Below are positions 26,684 to 36,453 of a stretch of 64,000 nt of DNA, in pieces. The translations under genes and the position numbers were made by a program. This DNA is from Shewanella olleyana (GTDB lineage Bacteria > Pseudomonadota > Gammaproteobacteria > Enterobacterales > Shewanellaceae). The notes under the pieces were generated by a model. The model searched no databases. It saw only the letters and a program-made list of their open reading frames with translations, and was not told the DNA's origin. The DNA is taken from assembly GCF_023283825.1 (NCBI RefSeq), contig NZ_JAKILD010000001.1, positions 186,001 through 250,000 of the forward strand, written 5' to 3'. Every line of letters starts with the position of its first letter. Positions within the stretch are counted from its first letter, which is position 1.

Positions 26684-26699
26684 CTGTACATAATAACAG
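26684..26699. promoter_or_regulatory. LexA (SOS) box shared by dinG and polB
   Basis: CTGTACATAATAACAG fits the LexA consensus CTGT-N8-ACAG exactly. It lies 53 bp before dinG and 182 bp before polB, the only such site in this divergent promoter region. Both genes are LexA targets in E. coli. Confidence 0.9.
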
Positions 26700-26880
26700 T
26701 GATTTTGATTGTTCGGAATAAATAATCGAATGTTAAAACAACTCTTGTCATTTAAAGGCGATGAATAAAGGTGATGAATTTGCTACTTAAGAAAGTGTTT
26801 AAAAAATCACATCTAGCCTGTTTACCAGTAATGGCCGCTTCAAACTCTTATCGGGAGTCTCTTTATGGGTTGTGTGATTA

Positions 26881-29385
26881 ATGACTTCAAAATCTTTACA
26901 GGACACGGTTTTGCAATCGGATAATAACTTTTTATCAATTAAAGGAAGAGTACTAACGCGCCATGCAAGGTACCTAAACGGTAAGTTGCTAGTGCAATAT
27001 TTTTTGAAAACAGAATCTGGACCTTGTTTAGTTGAAATTGAGCAAGCTGAAGTCATATGTTTTTGTAAACAACAAGATACTGCACTTATATTAAGCCACT
27101 TTAATTCTGGCATTCGTATCGAACCCATTAAGCTCAAGAATTTTAATCACCAACAAGTGTCATGCATATACCTTAAGTCAACAACGCTGCAAAAACAGTT
27201 ATTAAGAATTGCCAATGATGCGGGAATTGAGATTTATGAAGCAGATATAAGAGTAGAACAGCGTTATTTAATAGAACGCTTTATTGCATTAGATGCTGAA
27301 TTTATTGTAAATGGTGCATTACCTAGAGATATAAATAAACTGCAGAATGAGTATCAACAAGCTTCTTCACTGAACGTAGCTAAAGCTCTTCCTAAATATT
27401 CTGCAATAAAAGCACGTAAAGCTGATGTTGAGGTTGCGCTGTCAATGATCTCATTGGATTTTGAATGTAGCCCTACAGGAGAGCTGTATTCTGTCGGCTT
27501 ATATGGTGCTGAGTCAGCACTGGATGATACGAGTGTGTTATATCAAAAGGTGATAATGGTTGGTCAGCCTCAACTTGATGACCCTGTAAACCAAGAAGGT
27601 AAAGCTGAAGGTGCAAGTAAATATATTCAATGGGTAGAAAACGAAATTGAATTAATTCATGAACTGATAGCTTGGTTCAATGATTATGATCCGGATGTCA
27701 TCATAGGTTGGGCAGTTGTCACTTTCGATTTGGCGTTATTATATCGACGTTGTCAGTTGCATAAAATTGCTTTACTTATTGGCCGTGCAGGAACTGAACT
27801 ATCATGGAAAGTTGAAGATAAATTTAGGCCCGAAACATTATCACTTCCCGGTCGGGTCGTTCTTGATGGCATTGATTGGATTAAAGCGGCTTTTTATCAA
27901 TTTGAACGTTACTCCCTCGAACACGTATCTCAACATTTATTGAATGAAGGTAAAGCGATAGATCATGTTGAAAATCGAGGCCAAGAGATTTGTCATCTAT
28001 TTGCCCACAATAAACCAGCATTAGCAATATATAATCTGACAGACTGCAGGCTTGTTTGGGATATTTTCAAGAAAACCCAACTTCTTTCTTTCGCATTAGA
28101 AAGAGCAACGTTAACCGGATTAGAGTTCGGTCGCGTCGGGGCATCTGTTGCAGCATTCAATAATTTATATCTCCCCCATTTACATCGAAGTGGTTATGTA
28201 GCACCTGCAAGGGCAGCAAGCAACGGATTAGAGTCACCCGGTGGATATGTGATGGACTCAATTCCAGGTTTTTATAAAGATGTACTGGTACTTGATTTTA
28301 AGAGCTTGTACCCATCAATCATTCGAACGTTTTTAATTGACCCTAAAGGTCTTGTTGAAGCAAAGCTACAAGCTGAAGATACAACAGTGCCAGGCTTTTT
28401 AGAGGCAAGATTTAGCCGTGTTAATCCGATATTACCTAGCTTGATTGCCAAATTAGCAGAGCAAAGAGAGCTCGCTAAATTGCATCAAGATAAACCGCTT
28501 TCTCAAGCTATCAAAATAATAATGAATTCTTTATATGGTGTATTAGGTTCAAAAGGGTGCGTATTTCATGACGCCAAGCTCGCAAGTTCTATTACGATGC
28601 GTGGTCACCAAATAATGAAACAAACTAAAACTTGGATAGAAGAAGCAGGCTATAAAGTTATTTATGGTGATACCGATTCAACCTTTGTATGGCTAGGCGA
28701 AAATCACCAAATTGAAGATATCAATAGCCTAGGAAGTGAACTGGCTACTTTAGTCACCAAGAAATGGCGACAGACTTGTATTGAACAATATCAAATTGAC
28801 AGCTTTTTAGAATTAGAGTTTGAAAGCCATTTCAATCAATTTGTCATGCCAACGCTAAGGGGTTCTGATGCCGGTAGTAAAAAACGCTATGTTGGTGCTT
28901 CTAAAGATAGCGAAGGGCAGCTTGAGCTGACGTTTAAAGGAATGGAGCAAGTGAGAAGTGATTGGAGCCCTGTAGCTAGAAGGGTTCAATACCATTTGTA
29001 TTTCTTATTGTTTACTCAGGGTGATGTGAAGGCATATATACAGCAAGAATTAGAAAAGCTTGAAAATGGCGACTTAGATGATGAGTTAGTATTTCGAAAG
29101 CGCTTAAAAAGGCATGTTGAAGAATATATGGCTAAATCTTCTCCACATGTTAAAGCCGCTATCAGATTAGTTCAAATAACTGGTGACACTAAAGCCGGCA
29201 AACGGGGAAAAATGATTGAATATAGAATGACGCTAAATGGTGCCCAGCCAATTGAAGCTTTAAATGAATCTATAGATTATCAATATTATGTAGAAAAGCA
29301 GATTAAACCCATTGCAGAACCCGTATTAGCTCTGTTAGGTGAGGGGTTTGACAGCCTCAACAGTAACCAGATGATGTTAATTTAG
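26881..29385 (+). CDS. polB: DNA polymerase II (family B)
   Basis: The 834-residue enzyme, slightly longer than E. coli Pol II, has the proofreading Exo I motif SLDFECSP near residue 192. Polymerase motif A is DFKSLYPSI near 470, motif B KIIMNSLYGVLGS, and motif C YGDTDSTF near 595 with the catalytic Asp pair. It copies past damage and restarts forks under SOS control. It diverges from dinG across one LexA box. The ATG at 26881 has no clear Shine-Dalgarno sequence; no better in-frame start is visible, so the exact start is moderately certain. Confidence 0.96.
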   Translation: MTSKSLQDTVLQSDNNFLSIKGRVLTRHARYLNGKLLVQYFLKTESGPCLVEIEQAEVICFCKQQDTALILSHFNSGIRIEPIKLKNFNHQQVSCIYLKSTTLQKQLLRIANDAGIEIYEADIRVEQRYLIERFIALDAEFIVNGALPRDINKLQNEYQQASSLNVAKALPKYSAIKARKADVEVALSMISLDFECSPTGELYSVGLYGAESALDDTSVLYQKVIMVGQPQLDDPVNQEGKAEGASKYIQWVENEIELIHELIAWFNDYDPDVIIGWAVVTFDLALLYRRCQLHKIALLIGRAGTELSWKVEDKFRPETLSLPGRVVLDGIDWIKAAFYQFERYSLEHVSQHLLNEGKAIDHVENRGQEICHLFAHNKPALAIYNLTDCRLVWDIFKKTQLLSFALERATLTGLEFGRVGASVAAFNNLYLPHLHRSGYVAPARAASNGLESPGGYVMDSIPGFYKDVLVLDFKSLYPSIIRTFLIDPKGLVEAKLQAEDTTVPGFLEARFSRVNPILPSLIAKLAEQRELAKLHQDKPLSQAIKIIMNSLYGVLGSKGCVFHDAKLASSITMRGHQIMKQTKTWIEEAGYKVIYGDTDSTFVWLGENHQIEDINSLGSELATLVTKKWRQTCIEQYQIDSFLELEFESHFNQFVMPTLRGSDAGSKKRYVGASKDSEGQLELTFKGMEQVRSDWSPVARRVQYHLYFLLFTQGDVKAYIQQELEKLENGDLDDELVFRKRLKRHVEEYMAKSSPHVKAAIRLVQITGDTKAGKRGKMIEYRMTLNGAQPIEALNESIDYQYYVEKQIKPIAEPVLALLGEGFDSLNSNQMMLI

Positions 29386-29607
29386 TGTTGCTTGATATTG
29401 CATTTGTGGTCATTCGTTACTATTTTTGTATGGTTTAGTAGTTGATTGTACTGTTTGATGTGTTCTTTTAGTTTATTACAGTGAGAAAAGCATGCATTTC
29501 TTTGTTTCGACATATTTCCGCGTGCTAGCCTTTAATCAAAGGATAATACAAACAAAATGGACTGTTATCAGAAATATGATGAAAATAAAATGGGAAGGTT
29601 TAGCTCG

Positions 29608-30795
29608 ATGAAAAAAACTTTAATTGCTTCAGCACTTACAACCGTAATGTTCGTACCAGCAGCTTCGGCTATTGAGATTTACAAAGATGATAAGAACTCA
29701 GTAGAGATTGGTGGTTTTGTTGATGCTCGTGTTTATCATGGTCAGGATACGACAGAAGTTGTAAATGGTGCTTCACGTATTAACTTTGGCTTTGATCGTC
29801 AAATGGGTGATGGCTGGAATGCATTTGCTAAATTAGAGTGGGGCGTAAACCCATTTGGTAACAGTAAAATCCAATATAACAATGACCAATTATCTTACGA
29901 TAATGACGAATTTTTAGCTAACCGCCTTGGTTATGTTGGTGTTAACCACGACACATACGGTACGCTAACTGTTGGTAAGCAATGGGGCGCTTGGTACGAC
30001 GTGGTTTACAACACAAACTACGGTTTTGTATGGGATGGTGATGCCTCTGGTACATATACGTTTAATAAAGGCGACGGTTCAGTAAACGGTACTGGTCGTG
30101 GTGACAAAACAATTCAATACCGTAATGCTTTCGGTGACTTCAGTTTCGCAGTTCAAGCGCAATTAAAACAAGATGAATTTGAAGTATTTGATGATGGTTC
30201 AGTTGGTAACGAGCCTTCTCTTCCTATGATTAATGCACAAGAATCAATTGCAACTATTGAATACAATAACACCTATGGTTTAGCATTAACTTACCAAGCT
30301 ACGGATAAGTTTGTTGTAACAGCCGGTTTTAACACAGGTGAATTCAGCGGTGAAACTGTTGATAATGAAAAAATCGAAGAAACTGATTTAATCTATGGTA
30401 TTGGTCTTACTTATGGTGCAGGTTGGGATGCTGAAGGTTTATACGTAGCAGCCAACTACAGCAAACAAGAATTTCACGATACAGATAACATAGGTCGTTT
30501 ATTGTCTGATGCTTATGGTGTTGAAACATTATTATCTTACCGTTTCAACAACAACATTCGTGCATTCGCTTCTTATAATATCATTGATGGTGGAGATGCT
30601 TATCAAGCAGACTACAACGGTGATACATTTAAACGTCAGTTCACAGCAGTAGGTGTTCATTACATTTGGGATGCCAATACTGTTATTTACATTGAAGGTC
30701 GTATCGACAGCAGTGATTTCAGTGGTAGCGAAGAAGCTGCAATGAAGTTATCTGATGATGACGGAATTGGTTTTGGTATTCGTTACACTCTTTAG
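29608..30795 (+). CDS. Outer-membrane general porin
   Basis: The 395-residue protein has signal peptide MKKTLIASALTTVMF...ASA followed by a 16-strand type pattern. Strand motifs include VEIGGFVDARVYHG, RINFGFDRQMGDGW, LGYVGVNHDTYGTLTVGKQ, and a C-terminal GIGFGIRYTL ending in an aromatic strand. It is of the Gram-negative porin (OmpC-like) superfamily; small-solute diffusion is the expected role. An upstream ATG at 29557 stays in frame, but GGAAGG before 29608 and the signal peptide favour this start. It is monocistronic, ending in a strong terminator. Confidence 0.9.
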   Translation: MKKTLIASALTTVMFVPAASAIEIYKDDKNSVEIGGFVDARVYHGQDTTEVVNGASRINFGFDRQMGDGWNAFAKLEWGVNPFGNSKIQYNNDQLSYDNDEFLANRLGYVGVNHDTYGTLTVGKQWGAWYDVVYNTNYGFVWDGDASGTYTFNKGDGSVNGTGRGDKTIQYRNAFGDFSFAVQAQLKQDEFEVFDDGSVGNEPSLPMINAQESIATIEYNNTYGLALTYQATDKFVVTAGFNTGEFSGETVDNEKIEETDLIYGIGLTYGAGWDAEGLYVAANYSKQEFHDTDNIGRLLSDAYGVETLLSYRFNNNIRAFASYNIIDGGDAYQADYNGDTFKRQFTAVGVHYIWDANTVIYIEGRIDSSDFSGSEEAAMKLSDDDGIGFGIRYTL

Positions 30796-30814
30796 TATTG
30801 AGCTTCACACTAAA

Positions 30815-30847
30815 GAAAAAACACCCTTTTAAGGGTGTTTTTTTTTT
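30815..30847 (+). terminator. Terminator after the porin
   Basis: AAACACCCTT / AAGGGTGTTT form the stem, followed by a run of about ten T. Confidence 0.9.
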
Positions 30848-31037
30848 GCCTGAAGAAAAGCTAACCACTTACGTTTGTTAATGGGATGTGTATTGCACCT
30901 TTGGTCGTCTACATTTATTAGTTTAAAAAAGCACCACTTGAAAACAAAGTGTTAAATCTAAGCGTGTGTTGCGGTACATGATTAAATCGTTAAAAAACAG
31001 TGACTTGGTTTGAGCTGGCAGATGATTAGTCTGTTTG

Positions 31038-31055
31038 TGTTCAGATATGTGAACA
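31038..31055. promoter_or_regulatory. Inverted repeat upstream of the TonB-dependent receptor
   Basis: TGTTCAGATATGTGAACA has 6-bp arms around six bases. It is about 180 bp before the receptor start, within a 437-bp gap without other genes. No known operator is recognised. Confidence 0.35.
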
Positions 31056-31177
31056 GATCCACTACGAAAAAGGTACTTTCTCTCGTTATGTTAATGAAAC
31101 ATATGTTGAATAAATGTTTTATTTGTGATTTTATTGCTCTTGAAATGTAGTAGCGGTGTAATTCGCTCACATTCACC

Positions 31178-31196
31178 AATTTGATTTAATCAAATT
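31178..31196 (+). promoter_or_regulatory. Perfect 9-bp inverted repeat just before the receptor gene
   Basis: AATTTGATT and AATCAAATT flank one T. The site ends 36 bases before the ATG, overlapping the probable leader or promoter. It may be an operator. Confidence 0.4.
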
Positions 31197-31232
31197 GAAA
31201 ATAAGAAAGATATAAGTCCAGGGAGATTGACA

Positions 31233-34091
31233 ATGCATAAGAATTTATTAGCTAAATCAGTGCGTCTAGCAATGATTAGCGGTGCAGCTGCGGCAGCACT
31301 TAGTACACCGATAGCTTTCGCTGCTGAAGATGATGGCGCTTCAGTTGAACGTATATCTGTAACAGGTTCACGTATCAAGCGTACTGATTTAGAGACTTCT
31401 AGCCCAGTAACTGTTATGGATGCAACTGAAATCAAAGCATCAGGTTATGACCGTATAGAAGACGTCTTAAATCAGTTACCACAAGTTGAAGCTGCTGAAA
31501 CAGCATTTTTGGCTAACGGAGCGACAGGCACAGCAACAGTAGATTTACGTGGCCTTGGCTCAAACAGAACTCTTGTTTTGATCAATGGTCGTCGTATGCA
31601 AGCTGGTAGTATTACTTCGCAAGTTGCTGATATTAACCAAATACCTGCATCTTTAATTAAGCGAGTTGAAGTTCTAACTGGTGGCGCTGGAGCTGTTTAT
31701 GGTGCAGATGCCGTTGCTGGTGTTGTTAACTTTGTCATGAATGATGACTTTGAAGGCTTTGCTATTAATGCTGGAGCTTCAGGCTATCAGCACGATAATA
31801 ACAATAAGTATATTCAAGGTTTAATGGATGATAAAAATTTCGATTATGAAACTGGAAATACGGGTGTAGACGGAAAAACTTACACTATTGATGTTACTTT
31901 GGGTAGTGATTTCGATGATGGAAAAGGGCACGCTGTAGCTTACGCTGTTTGGCGCCGCAATGATGAGTTGTTGCAAGGTTCTCGCGATTATGCATCTTGT
32001 GCTTTAAATGGTGCAGGCGATACTTGTGGTGGCTCTGCTACTACGCCTAACCCTCACTTTGACATGTTCCCTGTTGTAAATGGTGAAGTTGATTATACTC
32101 AGGAATATTGGGGCTATTTAAACCCTAATGGTGAAGGTTTCATGGAAGATGACGGCTACCGTTATAACTATGCTCCTGTAAATCACTTTATGCGCCCGAA
32201 TGAACGTTTTACAACTGGTGCATTTATTAATTATGAGATTAACGAACATTTCCGTCCTTACATGGAATTGTCATTTATGCATAACAGAACAGCAGGTCAA
32301 ATTGCTGAATCTGGTACTTTCTTTAACCAAGAAATTTTATTCGATTACGATAACCCACTTTTAAGTGAACTACAAAAAGAACAGTTACAAGACTATTTTG
32401 GGCAAACTCCTGATGATCAATTCGTAGCATATATTGGGAAGCGTAATGTTGAAGGTGGTGCTCGTTCTAATAACCTAGAGCATTCTTCTTACCGTATTTT
32501 AACTGGTATGGAAGGTGAGTTAAATGACTCGTGGGCTTATGATGTAAGCTTCGCTTATTCTGCTACCTCATCTAGCTCAGTTTACCAAAATGACTTGCTA
32601 GCTCCTAAAATACCTTCACGAGTAGGTGCTGTAGATACTGAGTGTAATGAAGAGGACGGTTGCCTGTATTATAACGTTTTCACTCTGGATGGTGTTACTG
32701 CAGAACAAGCTGCTCAACTTGCAGGCGTTGGTACACAAACTGGTTTAGTTACTCAGATGATTTATAACGGTTATGTTACTGGTGAATTTGACTTAGCTTT
32801 ACCTACAGCATCATCAAATATTGGAGCTGTGTTTGGTTTAGAACGCCGTGAACAATCTTACGAACGAATTTCTGATACTGTTTATGAAGAAGGTCAATTA
32901 CTTGGTCAAGGTGGCCCTAATCCAAGTTTATACGGTGAGATTACTGTTAATGAAGCTTTTGCTGAAATCGCAATACCAGTATTCGATGAATGGAATGTTA
33001 ACTTAGCTGCTCGAGCTTCAGATTATTCGACTTCTGGAACCGATTACACTTACTCGTTAGGTACTGATTACACTTTGGTAGAAGCATATAAATTCCGTTT
33101 TAGCTATGCCAAAGCAATGCGCGCACCTAACATCGGCGAACTATTTGACTCTCAAAATATTGGCTTATGGAGTGGTGATGACCCTTGTGCAGGCACTGTA
33201 GCGGAAATTACAGCAGCTGGGTTTACACAAGAAATGTGTGCCAATACTGGTGTTACCGCTGCTCAATTCGGCAATATCACCAAATCTCCAGCTGGACAGT
33301 ATAACCAGTTTTCAGGCGGTAATCCTGAATTAAAGCCTGAAGAAGCTGATACATTTACTTTAGGTTTAGTTGCTAATCCGTTAGAAAATTTCAATTTTTC
33401 TGTGGATTACTTCAATATTGAAATGGAAGAAGTGATCGGAACTATTGGTGCAGAGCGTATCCTTACAAACTGTGCTACAACAGGGGATTCATTATTTTGT
33501 GATAGCATTGAACGAAGTTCTTCTGGAAGCCTATGGCTAGGTCAGGAGGGTTATGTATCAAACCTCGGTTCTAACATCGGTGGCCGTAAATGGGAAGGGG
33601 TAGATGCAACAGCTAGTTATAGTCTCGACTTAGGAAATGGAACACTAGATTTCAACCTTAATGGATATTACAGCATTAAGAAAGAAGTTGAGCCAATTTT
33701 AGGAGATGACTCGCTTTCATATGATTGTTCTGGAGTTGTAAGTACGTCATGTTTTGCTTCGCCTAAATGGCGTCATAATTTAACAACTACTTACGGTGCT
33801 GATGATTATAGTGTTTCGCTGAAGTGGCGTTATTTTGATAGTGTAGACTATGAAGGCACAGCTGATACATCACTGATTGATAATGGTGGTATTGATGCTG
33901 TTAGCTATTTTGACTTGTCAGGCCTTTATGCAGTAACTGATTATTTAACGCTCTCAGCTGGTGTTAATAATATTTTTGATGAAGAGCCTCCAATGGTAGG
34001 TAACACTATATCAAGCAATGCAAACACAGTTTCTGGTTTCTATGACACATTAGGGCGTTTCGTATTCCTTAATGCGGGCTTGAAGTTTTAA
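31233..34091 (+). CDS. TonB-dependent outer-membrane receptor
   Basis: The 952-residue protein has a signal peptide (MHKNLLAKSVRLAM...AFAAED) and a TonB box-like ERISVTGSRI. The plug domain includes DVLNQLPQVEA, TVDLRGLGSNRTLVLINGRRM and GAGAVYGADAVAGVVNFVM. A long 22-strand barrel ends at FLNAGLKF. The plug sequence is of the type seen in Alteromonadales receptors for peptides or other organic compounds rather than classic siderophore receptors, but the ligand is unknown. The ATG at 31233 follows GGGAGA; a TTG two codons earlier is less likely. It would draw energy from the TonB operon at 35.7-40.6 kb. Confidence 0.9.
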   Translation: MHKNLLAKSVRLAMISGAAAAALSTPIAFAAEDDGASVERISVTGSRIKRTDLETSSPVTVMDATEIKASGYDRIEDVLNQLPQVEAAETAFLANGATGTATVDLRGLGSNRTLVLINGRRMQAGSITSQVADINQIPASLIKRVEVLTGGAGAVYGADAVAGVVNFVMNDDFEGFAINAGASGYQHDNNNKYIQGLMDDKNFDYETGNTGVDGKTYTIDVTLGSDFDDGKGHAVAYAVWRRNDELLQGSRDYASCALNGAGDTCGGSATTPNPHFDMFPVVNGEVDYTQEYWGYLNPNGEGFMEDDGYRYNYAPVNHFMRPNERFTTGAFINYEINEHFRPYMELSFMHNRTAGQIAESGTFFNQEILFDYDNPLLSELQKEQLQDYFGQTPDDQFVAYIGKRNVEGGARSNNLEHSSYRILTGMEGELNDSWAYDVSFAYSATSSSSVYQNDLLAPKIPSRVGAVDTECNEEDGCLYYNVFTLDGVTAEQAAQLAGVGTQTGLVTQMIYNGYVTGEFDLALPTASSNIGAVFGLERREQSYERISDTVYEEGQLLGQGGPNPSLYGEITVNEAFAEIAIPVFDEWNVNLAARASDYSTSGTDYTYSLGTDYTLVEAYKFRFSYAKAMRAPNIGELFDSQNIGLWSGDDPCAGTVAEITAAGFTQEMCANTGVTAAQFGNITKSPAGQYNQFSGGNPELKPEEADTFTLGLVANPLENFNFSVDYFNIEMEEVIGTIGAERILTNCATTGDSLFCDSIERSSSGSLWLGQEGYVSNLGSNIGGRKWEGVDATASYSLDLGNGTLDFNLNGYYSIKKEVEPILGDDSLSYDCSGVVSTSCFASPKWRHNLTTTYGADDYSVSLKWRYFDSVDYEGTADTSLIDNGGIDAVSYFDLSGLYAVTDYLTLSAGVNNIFDEEPPMVGNTISSNANTVSGFYDTLGRFVFLNAGLKF

Positions 34092-34175
34092 TCTCTTAAA
34101 TTGAAGAGTATTTACAAACTATTAAGTTATTTATTTTGAATAGTTACAACATTATTTTATATATCTAACGTTTAT

Positions 34176-34210
34176 AAAGCACTGAACATTAAAATGTTCG
34201 GTGCTTTTTT
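34176..34210 (+). terminator. Terminator after the TonB-dependent receptor
   Basis: The long stem AAAGCACTGAACATT / AATGTTCGGTGCTTT contains one G-T pair, has a two-base loop, and is followed by T. Confidence 0.9.
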
Positions 34211-34338
34211 ATATTTAAGTTACTATTAAAATAAGTTGAACAATAAACGATCAGTAGACTTTGAAAATATAATTGTTTTTTACTTGACAGCTTTAATACC
34301 ACTTATGATTAAAGTCTTTCCTGATTCTTCGGGAAATC

Positions 34339-35260
34339 TCATTGGCACGGTGATTTGGCTCTAGCTTTACACTCTATGAACGTATTCCATCCGCGGCAGC
34401 ATCTATCAATAATATCTTTATAATCTTTAAAGCAGTGATTGATCAAACCAAGTAATGCCGACGTAACAATTTCCACACTTGCTTTATAGGGTTTAATTCA
34501 GGCGAATAAGGTGGGAATTTCAATATCCAAAGACTTTCTAAAGCCGCGGTTGTAACTTCTGTATGCCAACCTGCACCGTTAACAAGTGAGTAGCGAGCTT
34601 TTACCGTTACTGCAGATATTTGTTTTAAATGTTGTTTCATCGCATCTTGATTAACAAAAGGTGTGACCAAAGCTTCTGTCGCACTGGTTGCAAGATAAAC
34701 CAAATAGGGAAGCATATTCAGATTTTGGTTTCCTTACTGCTCTTGCTCTTCAGCCTTTCGGTGCCCATAATTACGTGGTCGTATTCTGTTGTCTAACACT
34801 CTCCTCGTTTTGGAACCAAATAACAACCTGATCAAATGGAACATAAACCGGAAGCACTGCGATTACTTTATTTTGTAGTAAAGGTTTCTTGTGCTTCTTT
34901 AGATTGTTTACGGGGTTGAAAAGGCTAGTTATCTAGCTAAATCCGAGTTTATGTAATAACCAATATATAGGTGAGTGACAATAGGATACACCGAATTCAT
35001 TAAGTATAAATTTTTGAACATCCTCTGCAGTTAAACCACCACCTCTTTTAGGAGTCGCAGCACAATCTATAAATTAACACAGCTCTTTTCTGCTTTAGTG
35101 TTATTCAACTCAACTAACCTAACTGAGGCGTGGAGTCCAGACCGGTCATACAGTAGTTCATGTAGTTCGATACTGCGGCGAATGGTATTTAAGTGGCTAG
35201 CAACCTATGAGTGATTATTTGCAGAAAAGTCGCAATAGTAAGTAGCTGAAATTTCTTATT
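34339..35260 (-). pseudogene. Decayed IS630-family transposase
   Basis: Minus-strand frames read like an IS630 transposase but are broken. From the 5' side: GGGLTAEDVQKFILNEFGVS and YWLLHKLGFS, then VVIWFQNEESVRQQNTTT with stops after it. An open piece at 34443-34715 follows with SLVNGAGWHTE and FPPYSPELNPIKQVWKLLRR, then after a frameshift DYKDIIDRCCRGWNTFI to a stop at 34339. The DDE Asp reads Asn (VNGAGWH) and the final Glu reads Lys (NPIKQ), so it is doubly dead. The N-terminal end is approximate, and no terminal inverted repeats were found. Confidence 0.85.
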
Positions 35261-35475
35261 AGCATTTTCTTTTGCTTGTATAAATGAAGAACGTCTTTGT
35301 AGGTAATGGATGTCATAAAAATTAAGTAATAAAAAACCACCCCATAATTAGGTCATACTTTAATCACAATAGGTATAACAGATAAATTGGATATTTTAGT
35401 AAGAATGTTTACTATTTGAACTTTTGAAACATATCTAATGCCCAACACTTCATTTTCCCTAGTTTTGATGTCCTC

Positions 35476-35499
35476 AATTGTTGACACAGGTCAACAATT
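35476..35499 (+). promoter_or_regulatory. Palindrome of FNR/CRP-superfamily shape before the TonB operon
   Basis: AATTGTTGAC and GTCAACAATT (10-bp arms) flank ACAG. The core TTGAC-N4-GTCAA has the spacing of FNR-type sites (TTGAT-N4-ATCAA) but with C/G at the inner positions. It is about 170 bp before the DUF3450 gene. The regulator is not known. Confidence 0.5.
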
Positions 35500-35670
35500 T
35501 GTGAAATGATGCGAGCGGGTCTATGCCTTAGCAGGTATAGAATAGGGAAGAAAAAACTAACAATCACAAGAGAAAGATAGACTTAGTTGCAGCAACAAAG
35601 ATTAACAAATTAATCTTGGTTGTTACATACTGGTTAAGCTTTCTAATTCACTATAAATTGGTTGGGAACT

Positions 35671-36453
35671 ATGTCCAAGGTAAGCAATAGAACTAAAATC
35701 GCTACTGCACTGGTTGGCGCGCTTGCATTAGCTAGCAGCAACTTCGTGATTGCAGATCCTCTAAGCGATGTACAAAAAGCAGATACTAAGATCCATACAG
35801 ATGCCGCTGCGTCGCAAAATAAAGTTGATAAATATTTCGATCAAGCACAAGACATGCTTTTTGAGTATGGTTCAGTTGCTGACGAGCGTGAATCTTTAAA
35901 ATCATACAATGATTATGTTGCAGGCCTAGTTGCTGACCAACAAGCAACGATGAAGCTGATTCAAGATGATATCGATGGTGTTGATGCTCTTAGACAAGGT
36001 GTTGTTCCTTTAATGTTTAAAATGGTTGATGCATTAGAGCAATTTATTGCTTTAGATCTACCGTTTAATCTAGAAGCTCGTGAAACTCGTGTTCAACGCT
36101 TAAAAGATACATTAAACAGTGCTGAAGTTACTTTAGCTGAAAAATACCGTCTAATCCTTGATGCTTATAACATCGAGCGTGAGTACGGTTCAAAGCTAAT
36201 TGCTGAAACAGGCCAATTAGAGCTTGACGGTAAAGAAATCTTAGTTGACTTCTTAAACTTTGGCCGTGTGAGTTTATATGCTCAAAGCCAAGACCAAAAG
36301 TCAGCTTGGATGTATAACGAAAGCACAAAAAGCTGGGATAAGTTAGAAGCTGGTTATCTTCGTAACTTAAGTAAAGCTATCAAACAGGCTCGTGGTCAAG
36401 GTGCTCCTGATCTATTCGCCTTACCAATCCCTGCTGCGGAGGCTGCGCAATAA
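35671..36453 (+). CDS. DUF3450 family periplasmic protein of the TonB operon
   Basis: The 260-residue protein starts MSKVSNRTKIAT. A signal peptide (cut near VIADPL) precedes a long helical, coiled-coil-like region (about 25-185) and a C-terminal segment with LNFGRVSLYAQSQDQKSAW. This is the DUF3450 pattern found upstream of ttpC in Vibrio and Shewanella TonB2-type operons. The ATG at 35671 follows GGGAAC; a TTG three codons earlier is less likely. Its stop overlaps the ttpC start. It probably assists the TtpC/ExbB complex in the periplasm. Confidence 0.85.
   Translation: MSKVSNRTKIATALVGALALASSNFVIADPLSDVQKADTKIHTDAAASQNKVDKYFDQAQDMLFEYGSVADERESLKSYNDYVAGLVADQQATMKLIQDDIDGVDALRQGVVPLMFKMVDALEQFIALDLPFNLEARETRVQRLKDTLNSAEVTLAEKYRLILDAYNIEREYGSKLIAETGQLELDGKEILVDFLNFGRVSLYAQSQDQKSAWMYNESTKSWDKLEAGYLRNLSKAIKQARGQGAPDLFALPIPAAEAAQ

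Noticed and set aside
34443..34715. 90-codon frame as an intact gene
   Set aside because: It is one fragment of a longer broken IS630 transposase, with two catalytic residues changed.
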